From: Dendrophyllia cribrosa | Taxonomy: Eukaryota > Cnidaria > Anthozoa > Scleractinia > Dendrophylliidae | DNA: 64,000 nt | Assembly (NCBI GenBank): GCA_024195265.1 | Contig: JAJLRJ010000008.1 | Coordinates: 4,524,001 to 4,588,000, forward strand | Direction: 5' to 3' | Part shown: positions 48,015 to 59,607 of the stretch, piece by piece | How positions within the stretch are numbered: the stretch's first letter is position 1 | How the letters are laid out: each line of letters begins with the position of its first letter | Translations under genes and position numbers: made by a program | Notes under the pieces: model-generated | Told to the model about the DNA's origin: nothing | Database searches by the model: none | Seen by the model: only the letters and a program-made list of their open reading frames with translations

Positions 48015-51000
48015 ATGAAACAAATATTTTTCTTGATTTTAATTGTTGTCGCCATGACTTATCGCTATAAAATTGATTGTAAAGTGACTGTCGTTACACA
48101 GGTAAGATCAGTGATTACAAACTTTTACTGTCTCAGGTTGTGTTTTTTTAAAAAAAAACTGAGATACAGTTTAAATTCGAAGAAATTGACAGCGAGTCAA
48201 TTTATAAATAGAAAAGAACGTTCCAGTGTTAATAGCTAGCTATTAACAAAACTTTAACTCCAGTAGTTTTCTGAACAGTATGCCTAGTTTGAAATTTAAA
48301 AGTATTTTGAAAGTACTTGAACTCATGTTAGACAACTTTGAAATCAGGTGAAATGTTTATCATGGCATCACTATATTGATTAATCGGTCATTTGCGTCAT
48401 AACTCGACTAAATTGTACAATTGACCAAACATCGAGGTCAGAAAAGACAACAAGTTACACCAGAAGGTATGGTTAGACTAACAACAAACAGACAAATAGT
48501 AACCGATTCGAAGATCAACATGTACATTTTAGAGTAATGAATTCGAAGATTTGAATTAACGCAACACCGATCACACCGCTTGTACACCTTTAAACTATGT
48601 GGTTGATTAACGATTCATCATCGAAGACGAATCTCTCGGACAGTCTCTTTGATGTGTTTTGCTGCAGTATAATGAACCATTTTTTTACAGACAAAAAAGG
48701 TTGGACATTTTTTTTGCAAACCGCACAGCCCCCAACATGCTGGAGAATATAACATCTTTGGGCGTAAGCGAGGATTACTTATGGTGAGTTGCAATTACTC
48801 TTGCTCTTACTAACTCTTTAATTACCTGTCAATATATTGCATCCATCATAGCTATAAAAGGACTGCGACCAATCTTCGTTATAACAGCCTCAGCTTACTC
48901 CTACTCTTCAGTATTAACTCTTTACCTGCCAATCAATTGCTACCCATCATAGCTATAAACGGACTACGGTCAATCTTCGTTATAACAGCCTCAGCTTACT
49001 CTTGCTCTTATTAACTCTTTACCTGCCAATCTATTGCTCCCCATCATAGCTATAAACACACTGCGGTCAATCTTCGATATAACAGCCTCAGCTTACTCTT
49101 GCTCTTATAAACTCTTTACCTGCCAATCTATTGCTCCCCATCATAGCTATAAACGGACTGCGGTCAATCTTCGTTATAACAGCCTCAGCTTACTTTTACT
49201 CTTATTAACTCTTTACCTGCCAATCTATTGCTCCCCATCATAGCTATAAACGCACTGCGGTCAATCTTCGTTATAACAGCCTCAGCTTACTCCTGCTCTT
49301 ATTAACTCTTTACCTGCCAATCTATTGCTGCCCATCGTAGCTATAAAAAGGACTGCGGTCAATCTTCGTTATAACAGCCTCAGCTTACTCTTGCTCTTAT
49401 TAACTCTTTACCTGCCAATCTATTGCTCCCATCATAGCTATAAACGGACTGCGGTTAATCTTCGTTATCCGATAACAGCCTCAGGTTACTCCTGCTCTTA
49501 CTAACTCTTTACCTGCCAATCTATTGCTCCCATCATAGCTATAAACGGACTGCGGTTAATCTTCGTTATCCGATAACAGCCTCAGCTTACTCCTGCTCTT
49601 ATTAACTCTTTACCTGCCAATCAATTGCTCCCCATCATAGCTATAAACGGACTGCGGTCAATCTTCATTATAACAGCCTCAGCTTACTCTTGCTCTTATT
49701 AACTCTTTACCTGCCAATGTATTGCTCCCCATCATAGCTATAAACGCACTGCGGTTAATCTTCGTTATAACAGCCTCAGCTTACTCCTGCTCTTATTGAC
49801 TCTTTACCTGCCAATCTATTGCTCCCCATCATAGCTATAAACGCACTGCGGTCAATCTTTATAACAGCCTCAGCTTACTCCTGCTCTTATTGACTCTTTA
49901 CCTGCCAATCTATTGCTCCCCATCACAGCTATAAACTAACGCACTGCGGTCAATCTTCATTATAACAGCCTCAGCTTACTCCTGCTCTTATTGACTCTTT
50001 ACCTGCCAATCTATTGCTCCCCATCATAGCTATAAACGGACTGCGGTCAATCTTCATTATAACAGCCTCAGCTTACTCTTGCTCTTATTAACTCTTTACC
50101 TGCCAATCTATTGCTTCCCATCATAGCTATAAACGGACTGCGGTCAATCTTCGTTATAACAGCCCTAGCTTAATCTTGCTCTTACAAAACTCTTACCTGC
50201 CAATCTATTGTTCCCTATCATAGCTATGAACGGTCTGCGGTCAAAACTCTATTTTAAAAGCCACAGTCTGTTATACCTGTTATAACAGAGATTGGCCGCA
50301 ATCCGGGCATACTCTAATGCGTCTCGGCTTCGCAAACAGTACCATATTATAATTATAATTTACAATTAGGCAATTCGTCCTTTAACTCTTGTCCGTAATA
50401 GCGAGGTATCCGAAACGCGAGAACTATCTGAATATACATTAGTAACCAGCTGAAACGTATATAACACTGTAGATTGAGATGCCATAATCTTCGAAACATA
50501 GTAGTTTCATCCTCTAAAAAAGTACCGTAATTAAACACTGATTTCTATCAACATTTTTTTATTTTTAGAAAATCAAGAAATCAAAGCGACAGACCAGTCA
50601 TTACTCTCCCGGGAGTAAAACTAAGTAAGTATTTCGCAAATTATTGCCTTCATTTAAGTTTCCCTTTTTTACACCAACAGTGGCGTACCTGCCTTTAAAC
50701 CAAAAAGCACGGGCTTACAAGTTGATCGGTTCATTGTTATTTAAACTTGGGAAAACGATCTGTCATATTGGGGAAGAGTCCTGGGGCCGTATTCACGAAA
50801 GCATCCTAAGTCCAAAGAGCCTCCTAAGATATAACTTAGGAGATAACTGGTATTCACGAAGACCTCCTATTTTAAGACATGTCTTATTTTTTCTTCTAAA
50901 CTTAGGACCTCCTAAATTTTTAAGACATGTCTTAACTGGTATTCACGAAGACCTCCTAACTTAAGATATGTCTTAATTTTTCTCCTAAACTTAGGAGGTC

Positions 51001-52553
51001 AAAATTGACCTCCTAACCGTTATTAAAACATGTCTTGACGGAGGCTAAATTCGATTGTTAACGAGTTTTACGTCGATTTTCAGCGTGATTATTGTGTATC
51101 ACAATAGTTACCGTTTAGATAAACATTTTAAAGCATTATATTGCTAAGAAAAATTAAATATTTTCTAGTGATGTCAAACAACACGGTTAGTTTTATATAG
51201 GCCTTCGTATCATTAACGGGTTCCACATTTCTTTCTCTTTGCAGAGTTATATTTCCGTTTTTCGTGAAAATAAGCTCTTGTACAAGAAATATCGAAGTAG
51301 ACCCTATTAAAATGATGATGGATTTGTTTGTTGCTTTCGCTACTGACCATGAACGAAGATATTACACGGTTTTGCTTTCTTAAATTCGAGATGAAATAAA
51401 GATAATTGTATCGTCATTGTGATTACAACAACAATTTACACAATAGAAAATATTCATTCATGTAATTTTCATAACTTATTATTCATAAGATCGCGCCATA
51501 TAAACTGTCTCTGATTGGTTTACTTTTACTAATCGATAACTGCCCGCGACCATTAAACTTAGGAGACTGCTAAGTTACGCTTACCTTAGGATGGTCATAA
51601 GATATCGTTCGTGAATAGCACTTAGAACATATCTTAGGAAGCTCATAAATTTTCTCTTAAGTTATATCTTAAGATATATCTTAGGTAGGATTTCGTGAAT
51701 ACGGCCCCAGATTCCAAAGCTCTAAATGAGGTCGGACACCTCATTGAGAATTATATAACGTAAAGTCAACGCTAATTTTTTTTGTATGATTAAAAAATCC
51801 ATCTTTCATACATTTTTTAACTGTTCAAAGAAAAATCTAAAACTTCCACTCAAATTCGAACCTGTCACTTGAGCTAGTATCTCGGCTGTTAGACAGCGTA
51901 CACTACCACTAGAGCACCTCTGAGCCGCTTGGGCCAATTCGGTTTAAATTTAACTATACAACCTGCCAACCCCAGCCTCAACCAGCTAATCTGATTTTTA
52001 CGTTTTATAATTCTCAATGATGTGTCCGACCCAATGCAGGGCGATGATGATTTGACACGACCGTCATATTGAAGCATCCGAAAGAAAGTGGGCATGCGTC
52101 ATACTGGCTTGCAACACTATTGTGCTCTAACTAAAAGCGTCGTCGTGCCAATATGAAGACAGTTACCATCCTTAATGCAAAATGGTCAGTCGGTAAATTG
52201 CAACCCCTAAAACACGATGCTCCAGTCACTTTGATACGTGCATACAAACACGTAGCAAATTGACCTGAGGACTGGGACTCAGAATAAACAACTGGTGTTC
52301 AACTAACTTTTGGGGAATTACTTTCAAATACATCATAATAAAGTCCTGTAGAAGCTTAAAAGTAGTTTTTTTAAAATGCCGACTAAAAGGTCAGCCTTAC
52401 AATGAAAACGTTATCTCGATTATTTTTAATGCATGCCTAGGAAAGCCCCCGACTAAACGAATTTTAAGGTGAGATTCATTTACTTTTCTCTTTGTTATTT
52501 TAAATTAGAATTATTTTGTTGATATATCTTTCAGCCTTAATGAGGTCATGTGA
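48015..52553 (+). CDS. Gene 2: secreted peptide precursor with RKRG site, four exons
   Basis: Exons are 48015-48101, 48691-48783, 50569-50624 and 52535-52553, giving 255 bases and 84 residues, with phases 0, 0 and 2 exactly as in gene A. Exon 1 is a signal peptide (MKQIFFLILIVVAMTY, ending IDCKVTVVTQ). Exon 2 has one Cys after the signal and ends EYNIFGRKRGLLM. Exon 3 begins KIKKSKR. Exon 4 supplies NLNEVM and the stop. Basic clusters at GRKR and KKSKR suggest proteolytic processing. As in gene A, an in-frame stop (TAA) overlaps the exon 3 donor. Intron 2 holds a 97-bp minisatellite and intron 3 a composite transposon insertion. Exon 1 has the same leader context as genes A and 3. Confidence 0.62.
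48800..50290 (+). repeat. 97-bp minisatellite filling intron 2 of gene 2, ~14 copies
   Basis: Units carry aactctttacctgccaatct, catcatagctataaacggac and cagcctcagcttact with few changes. The array starts within about 20 bases of the exon 2 donor. A single diverged unit sits in the same place in gene A (44310-44420), so the satellite arose from ordinary intron sequence. Confidence 0.95.
50781..51710. mobile_element. 930-bp TIR element (CTGGGGCCGTATTCACGAAA)
   Basis: CTGGGGCCGTATTCACGAAA at the left recurs inverted at the right (tttcgtgaatacggccccag). Subterminal cctcctaa and ttaagacatgtctta blocks repeat many times near both ends. No transposase frame. Another copy enters at 63852. Confidence 0.85.
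51731..52030. mobile_element. 300-bp foldback with a tRNA-like core
   Basis: Arms gtcggacacctcattgagaa and ttctcaatgatgtgtccgac are inverted copies about 34 bp long. The interior minus strand (51845-51926) has an A-box-like gctctagtggtag and a B-box ggttcgaattt, so it may descend from a tRNA. Confidence 0.6.
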
Positions 52554-52632
52554 CAGAGATCAAGATACAGTTTACAACTGAATCACTTATGCGTAAAGTT
52601 TGTCAGTGGTTGGTAGTCAACTTAAAAATTGA

Positions 52633-52638
52633 AATAAA
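52633..52638 (+). terminator. Polyadenylation signal of gene 2
   Basis: AATAAA in the conserved gaaataaaatccgtgaa block, 80 bases after the stop codon. Confidence 0.65.
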
Positions 52639-52651
52639 ATCCGTGAAATCA

Positions 52652-52822
52652 TCACAACAGTTGGCATTCAGTTTTACTATTCAAACTCGACTGATGTTTT
52701 AGCTTCACCCTTTTTTTAAAGAGACCGGCCATAGTGACATTAAAAAATTCCTTGTCAGCCCCGATGTAATAAATCTCCAGTTTTCCTCGGTTACATGTAT
52801 GTCTTGGATGAAGGACGATTAG
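52652..52822 (-). pseudogene. Second copy of the unrecognised tail-to-tail exon
   Basis: The minus-strand frame keeps IVLHPRH and GKLEIYYIGAD, then FFNVTMAGLFKKR, but the acceptor reads ttctaa instead of ttctag and the C-terminus differs from 45549-45679. The open frame argues for recent decay or an alternative acceptor. Confidence 0.4.
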
Positions 52823-53284
52823 AAACTTTTTAACATTTTTTTTTGCGTATATACAACGATTACGACATCGCATAGAGGAGATCCTTTTTAATATAAAAAC
52901 AAGTACTAAATTAGAAAAAATAAATTTACTTTGTCAAACAAAATCAGAAACGTACAAAGATAATACGATGCATACCGATGCATACAACAAAATGCAATAA
53001 ACTAACAACAAAACTTTCAATTTCGGCATGCTGATGAAAATAGTTCTTACTAACTTAAAAAGCTGGAAGTTTGGTGGCTGTTAAAACCAAAAAGATTTAA
53101 TTGTGTCCCTTCCAATCTTAGCGCCGGAGTCTTTTGGATAAAGCTTTGCAAAGCTACGAATTTCCATTTTTATAAGGTACCATTTTAAAACTTCTTCATC
53201 TAAAAAGTCATATTTCTTACTCTAGGTTTAGTTGTAGAAAACTTTCGATCTATAAATAACAAAAAACCTACAATACCTACACTT

Positions 53285-53580
53285 GACCGATATTAAAATC
53301 ACCGACACTTCACCGATACACCACCGACACTTGGCCGATATACCACCGACACTTTACCGATATACCACCGACACTTCACCGATATACCACCGACACCGAG
53401 ATACAGCGGTGGCACTTCGATCGCCATCGGTCTATACTTGGTCGACAATCGACAGACAGGCTGTCGTTAATCGAACGATATATCGGTCGATTATCGACTG
53501 AGTCCCGAACGAGTGTCAAGTGAGTATCGACCGAGTGTTGACCGAGTGTTGACCGATATATCGGACGACCCTACCAATAG
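53285..53580 (+). repeat. ~22-bp tandem repeat (ccgatataccaccgacactt)
   Basis: Five direct units are followed by degenerate gaccgagtgttgaccga units and self-complementary tcgac/gtcga motifs. Confidence 0.85.
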
Positions 53581-54270
53581 TAAAGTAAACATAATCCAAC
53601 TATACTGATACTCATTGGTTCAAACCATTTACAATAAAAAATATTCTTAATAAATGTTCTTACACTAATCCGCCTATTCTAGATCTATCTCAGATAAATT
53701 TTCCCATCACTTATTTATTACAAAGTTCTTTTATCTTTCTTGGAAGATGGATAAGATAACAGTCAAAACGTTTGACCGTGTCGTACATAATCCTGGTAAG
53801 CACTCAGTTTTAATACCAAGTATCCAAACCTAGTATACTTATAAAATGGAAAAAAAAAACATAAAATTATAATTTTGTCGACAGAGTACAAAGTGGACTC
53901 GATACATCACTTTAAACGCAAACTGACCAATGTTCTAATTCATGATAAACGCGAATTACCCGCGCTACCATTTCGCTCCACGAAACTACGGGTAGCCGCA
54001 TGATATAAGCAGACATGTGCCTCCAAAACTGTGCAGGGGATTTTCGAAGTTCGTGCACTTTAGTTTTAGAGGAACTGGCGCTAACGCAAAAAAGGATCGG
54101 TTGAAAACCATATGCAATCTTTAAATCGCTTTAATTTTGTTTTGAATACATATATCAAAATTCACCGACACAGTAGGTGTAAAAAGCGGTTTGGTTCAGA
54201 AGTACGGAAATAAATTCAATAGTTTTTTATCTCGGGCAGCAATGATTAGTAATTAGAGTTTAGAAACTTC
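53581..54270. other. No gene seen
   Basis: Spacer between unit 2 and unit 3. Unlike the other two units, no gene-B-type minus-strand exon could be found upstream of gene 3. Confidence 0.45.
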
Positions 54271-54276
54271 AAGTTG

Positions 54277-54640
54277 GTCACTTTTTATTGCTATTTTAGT
54301 CATAGCACGTCAATTGGGTCTTTACTGAATATTAATTGCATTTTGATGCTCAGCACGCGAACCAAGAGTTTCTGCGTTATGAAAAGCCATTATTATTAAC
54401 AACTTCATCGCTTATTCATGTCGATCAGGCGATTGGAATGAAAAAACACAGCCGAGCCCAGAAAAAGGTGACTCACTAATTAGATATTCAGTTTTAACTG
54501 TGGCAAGAGGAGGTTGTTAATGAGATGCTTTAAAAAAAAAGAAACTCGGCGGGAATTCTGATCAAAAATAAGGCCACGTTTGGGGCATCCCTTTCGTGTT
54601 AATGTTTAATATAATTTTCGATCGCCAGTATAGAAAAAGT
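54277..54640 (+). repeat. Upstream module before gene 3
   Basis: Single copy with ttggtcactttttattgcta, gggtctttactgaatattaa, gtttctgcgttat and ataaggccacgtttggggca, homologous to 47034-47788. Confidence 0.7.
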
Positions 54641-54876
54641 TAAAGTGTGATCAAGATTGATCTTTATTGTTGCATACACGCCTCCCAAAGCTTTAAACAA
54701 TTACATCTGATAGATTTAATTAAATCAACTTGAAGTTTTAACTCAAAACGCTGATAGATTTCATTACTTGTTTTTTTTATTTATTCTGTGTTGTTACTTT
54801 AGTCGAATTCACAAATCATTTCCTCAGTTTAAACGAACTTTATGAGCTGAGCAATCTGTGTTTGAAATCTGCAGAA

Positions 54877-57800
54877 ATGAAGCAAACGTTTTTCTTGATT
54901 TTAATTGTTGTCGCCATGACTTATCTCTATTCAGTTGATTGCCGAGGGATAGGGCATTTTTACCAAGGGGTAAGATGATTACAAGCTTTTTTAAACTATC
55001 TCAGATTGTGTGAGATACATCTCGAATCAATTTATATAGTGTTAATAGCTAGCTAACATTACAAAACTTTAATCGAGTAGCTTTTAGAACAGTCCGAATT
55101 TGAAATTATAAAATATAATAAAAAGTACTTGAACTTAGGTTATTCAACTTTGAAATCAAGTGAAATATTTTCAAGTTTATTGGTTAAAGGGATTGTATCA
55201 TGCTCAGCGTATGCTTGTGTAATTTTTTTCCATTGCTCGGCTAAAACCGTTAACAATTCAAAAATATCAATTTGTACCAATAACTGATTCAAGCACAATT
55301 CTGCATTAAACGCTATAAATGCGGTACGGATGGTTTATTTTTGAGGACGATTGAAACGGATTAAAGTTATGAGTGCTGAAGCGAATTTATTGTTGGTCGG
55401 TAGGAAAAATTGTCAACTCACGTAACATAGCGACAAAAGCGTTTGATTCTTGACAATTTTGTTTGGCAAAAGGTCTTTTTTGTCAACTAATTAGTTTTGA
55501 TCAATATACGTAGGCTATTAATTTAAGAACAGGTTTTTTGAAAGCACCAGTTCAGTATGGAAGAACCGTGTTGCCCTCCCTTTAATCGGTCAGTTGAGTC
55601 ATAACTCGACTAAACTATACAATCGACCAAAAATAACTTCAGAAAACCAACAAGTTACACTAGAGGTCCATGGTTAATTACATTAACAACAGACCGACAA
55701 ATAGTAACCGATTCAAATCCCAACATGTACATCTTAGCGTACTGAAGTTTTGAACTAACACAACAGTTGTGTACACTTGAATTATGTAGTTGATCAACGA
55801 TTCATCACCGAAGACGAATTTCACGGACATTTCACCCCAAAAAGTGCAGCCAGCCTCTTTGATGTGTTTTACTGCAGTTTAATATATGGCAAACTGGTCC
55901 ACGATGAAAAGGAGCATTCTGATTGGTTCCCTAGGCGGTCCGAATTTTGCAATACGGACCGCTAAGATGGACCGCTTACGATCTCATTTCGCCGAATTCC
56001 TTTTAGCTCCTTGTTTTATATATACATGTAGTTCTGTTTCTGAGAAGTGTTTCTTGGAGCTTGAAGAACCTCCGTTGTTTCATCATGGCGTTATTGCATC
56101 CCGACATGGCTTGAACAGATATGGTGATCTGTATTGAAAATATCACGGATGCTAGTGAATTCTTACGTTTTTCTTAAGCAAGACTCGAGTTTCGGTTCTT
56201 AGGTGAACCTCATCAGTTGCTCCCATAAGTAACTGTCTCGCGGAATAATATGAAATTATTCCGTTAATTGTACATGAAATGTTTGCCGCTTTTGTACTCT
56301 TGGGAAGGATCGAATGTTCCGTTTTCTCATTGGCTCGTTTAATTGAACCAATAGCATTGGTGTAGTTTGCGTTAAGTTGTGTTTCTTTCTGAGGCTTTAT
56401 TCTTAATTTCATAGCATGTATGATATTTCTGACACAAAGAACAGTTCTTTTCGTGTTGTAGAGAGGAGGTCTCGTGCATGTCTCAATGAATTCAAGATAC
56501 ACTGCATATTTTTTCTACAACAGGCGTGTAATTCTGGTGTCAAGTTGTGTTTGCTTCATGCGTTCCATAATAGGATATAGTCTTGTGCAACGTAGCGGAC
56601 TATTCCTAATATATATTTTTCAAATATACGTAATGGTTTTTAAGTATTACACCTTTTTTTAAGTAGTAAATGAAAAACAAAGCAATATTTGTCTGAAAAA
56701 AAAAAATTCGTGCAGAGGGTTTCACCTGCAAAAAAAAAAAATCCTGCACAAGCAATGGGCGAAAAAAAAAATTCGTGCAAGCTGAAAATCCCCCACCCAC
56801 CCCCCACCCCCCCCCCCCCCCCCCCCCCCCCCCATCACTTTTCTAATGGTCCGTCCCTTATTCAACCATTTTTAACAGCTAACGACTTCTTTGTTACAGA
56901 ATGGACACTCTTTTGGGTGCTATCGAGTTGATTGCCAAGGGCAAGGGCAAGGGCAAGGGGTAAGATGATTACAAGATTTTTTTAAACTATGTCAGGTTGT
57001 GTGAGATACAACTCGAAAAACTGATTGACAGCGAGTCAATTTATATAGTATTAATAGCTAGTTAACATTACAAAACTTTAATCGATTAGCTTTTAGAACA
57101 GTCCGAATTTGAAATTTAAAAATATCCTAAAAAGTACTTGAACTTAGGTTATTCAACTTTGATGAAGTGAATTATTTTCAAGTTTATTGGTTAATCGGTC
57201 AGTTGAGTCATAACTGTACTCGACATAATTTTACAATTGACCAAAAAATAACTTCAGAAAAACAACACTAAGTTACACCCGGAAGTCCATGGTTACGCTA
57301 ACAACAGACCGACAAATAGTACCCGATTCATGCAAAGCCCAACCATTACATCTTAGCAGTGAAGTTTTGAACTAACACAACAGCTTGTGTACACTTGAAT
57401 TATGTAGCTGATTAACGATTCATCACCGAAGACGAATTTCTCGGACATTTCCCCTAAAAAGTGCAGCCAGTCTCTTTGATGTGTTTTGCTGCAATTTATT
57501 CAACCATTTTTAACAGCTAACGGCTTCTTTGTTATAGAATGGACATTCTTTTGGGTGCTATGGAGTTGATTGCCAAGGGCAAGGGCAAGGGCAAGGGCAA
57601 GGGCAAGGGGTAAGATGATTCAGTACAACCTTTTTTTAAATCATCTCAGGTTGTGTGAGATACAACTCGAAAAAATTGACAGCGAGTCAATTTATATGGT
57701 ATTAATAGCTAGCTAACATCACGAAACTTTAATCGAGTAGCTTTTAGAACAGTCCGAATTTGAAATTTAAAAATATCCTAAAAGGTACTTGAACTTAGAT

Positions 57801-59607
57801 ATAATTCAACTTTAAAATCAAGTGAAATATTTTCAAGTTTATTGTTTATATCTGGTTAATCGGTCAGTTGAGTCATAACTCGACATAATTTTACAACTGA
57901 CCCAAAAATAACTTCAGAAAAACAACAAGTTATACCAGAAGTCCATGGTTAATAGCGAAGCGCACAATTACTATTTATAGAACTAAAACTCAGACAAACA
58001 AACCAAAAGTGACTCTCAGGGGATTCCTAATAACGAATTTCTATTGTCAGAAATGCAAGAATAAACAAGAATAAATTATAAACTCAGACAAACATGAGTA
58101 CTGACGTCATTTGTGCGCTTTGCTATTACACCAACAACAGACCGACAAATAGTAACCGATTCACTGAGCCAAACAAGTCCATCTTAGCGTACTGAAGTTT
58201 TGAACTAACACAACAGCTTGTCCAACGATTCATTACCGAAGATGAGTTTCTCGGACATTTCCCCCTAAAAAGTGCAACCAGCCTCTTTGATGTGTTTTTG
58301 TGCAGTTTATTCAACTATTTTTAACAGCTAACGGCTTCTTTGTTATAGAATGGACCTTGTTTTAAGTGCCCAAGCCATTTACCTGGAAATTATGACATCT
58401 TTACACGAGGATTACTATTGGTGAGCTGCACTTACCTGCCAATCTATTGCTTCCCATCATGGCCATAAACGAACTGTGGTCAATCTTCGTTATAACCGAG
58501 CTTCAACTTACTCTTGCTCTTATCAACTAGTTTAACTCTTTACCTGACAATCTATTGCTTCTGATCATAGCTATAAACGGACTGCGGTCAATCTTCGTCA
58601 TAACAGCCTCAGCTTAATCTTGCTCTTACTCTTTACCTGCCAATCTATTGCTCCCCATCATAGCTATAAACGCACTACGGTAAATCTTCGTTATAACAGC
58701 CTCAGCTTACTCTTGCTCTTATTAACTCTTTACCTGTCAATCTTTTGCTCAACATCATATCCATAAACGGATTGCGGTCAATCTTCGTTATAACAGCCTC
58801 AGCTTACTCTTGCTCTTATTAACTCTTCACCTGCCAATCTATTGCTCCCCATCATAGCTATAAACGGAGTGCGGTCAATCTTCGTTATAACAGCCTCAGC
58901 CGGCTTACTCTTGCTCTTACAAACTCTTTACCTACCAATCTATTGCTCTGCCATCATATCTATAAACGGATCGCGGTCAATCTGCGTTATAACAGCCTCA
59001 ACTTACTCTTGCTCTTACAAACTCTTACCTGCCAATGTATTGCTCGCCATCATAGCTATGAATTGGTCTGTGGTCAAACTCTGTTGTAAGAGCTTCAGTC
59101 TGTTATACCAGTTATAACGGAGATTGGCCGCAATTCGGGCATCCTTTAGCGCGTGTTGGCTATGCAAACAGTACCATTGATACTGAACTCGTCCTTTAAC
59201 TGTTGTCCGCAATAGCGAGGTATCCGAAACTCGAGAACTATCTGGATATACATTAGTAGAATAACCTGCTCAAACGGGTATAACACAACAGTTAGCCTAT
59301 AAGTCTTGAACGAAATGCTCTTGCGCTTCAAAACTTGGCCCATATGTTTAGTTTTAAACTCTCTACAATTCCATAAACGTGGAATCGAAATCTGCTGTGT
59401 AATGCAGCTACTGAATTTTGATATGACGTTAATGCAAACCAAAAATACTCAAACGGATATAACACTGTGGATTGACATACCATAATCTTTAAAACAGAGT
59501 ATTTTCGTACTCTAAAAAATTACCGTAAGAAAACACTTGTATCGATATTTCTTTGTTTTTAGAAAATCAAGAAATCAAAGCGGCGATCATTATTCTCTCG
59601 GGAGTAA
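54877..59607 (+). CDS. Gene 3: secreted peptide precursor with two chimeric Gln-Gly exons
   Basis: Exons are 54877-54969, 56900-56959, 57538-57609, 58349-58420 and 59563-59607, giving 342 bases and 113 residues with all internal introns GT-AG and phase 0. Exon 1 is a signal peptide (MKQTFFLILIVVAMTY, ending VDCRGIGHFYQG). The next two exons are fusions of the start of an exon 2 and the end of an exon 1, each ending in Gln-Gly repeats (4 and 6). The fourth matches exon 2 of gene 2 (two Cys; ends NYDIFTRGLLL). The fifth begins KIKKSKR as in gene 2 but is five bases shorter, so the frame closes early at TAA. The basic pair before RGLLL is weakened (TRG rather than KRG). The leader and polyadenylation block are conserved. 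Whether it is a functional novelty or on its way to decay is open. Confidence 0.55.
55188..55582. mobile_element. TTAA-flanked insertion in intron 1 of gene 3
   Basis: TTAA lies at 55184-55187 and 55583-55586. The sibling repeats at 57188 and 57855 read ggttaatcggtcagttgagt with one TTAA and no insert, so the empty site is known. Terminal inversions are short (AGGGA.../...TCCCT). Confidence 0.85.
55880..56855. mobile_element. ~980-bp insertion in intron 1 of gene 3, type unknown
   Basis: In the sibling repeats gtgttttgctgcaatttatt runs straight into caaccatttttaacag (57481-57515, 58290-58326). Here the two halves are separated by about 980 bases with an A-rich/C-rich tail (56690-56832, including a run of C). 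No gene is recognised inside. Confidence 0.6.
56900..56959 (+). CDS. Chimeric exon a of gene 3 (exon 2 start fused to exon 1 end)
   Basis: Twenty codons in phase 0 between ttgttacag and gtaagatg. The first eight (NGHSFGCY) follow the start of exon 2 at 58349. From there RVDCQG follows the end of exon 1 (SVDCRG...QG), then Gln-Gly repeats four times. The intron after it copies intron 1. Confidence 0.7.
57538..57609 (+). CDS. Chimeric exon b of gene 3
   Basis: Twenty-four codons in phase 0, NGHSFGCYGVDC then six Gln-Gly units. Same fusion as exon a with two more dipeptide repeats and one residue change (R to G), so it arose by tandem duplication of the 56.9-57.5 kb unit. Confidence 0.7.
57952..58126. 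mobile_element. TA-flanked MITE, 175 bp, in gene 3
   Basis: Ends ATAGCGAAGCGCACAA and TTGTGCGCTTTGCTAT are inverted copies with TA on each side. Sibling repeats (55670-55690 and 57288-57310) are unoccupied. TA target use fits Tc1/mariner-type elements. Confidence 0.85.
58423..59115 (+). repeat. 97-bp minisatellite in the last-but-one intron of gene 3, ~7 copies
   Basis: Same unit as at 48800-50290, in the same intron, with half the copies. Confidence 0.93.

Larger units (their letters stand above)
50771..52062. mobile_element. Composite insertion in intron 3 of gene 2 with 9-bp target repeat
   Basis: GTCATATTG occurs at both edges (50762-50770 and 52063-52071). The matching place in gene 3 (near 62264) reads gtcatatgaggtatcc without the insert. 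The insert holds the 930-bp TIR element (50781-51710) and a 300-bp foldback (51731-52030). Confidence 0.6.

Noticed and set aside
48800..50290. CRISPR-like array of regular repeats
   Set aside because: Units are contiguous 97-bp tandem copies without spacers, inside an intron of a eukaryotic gene.
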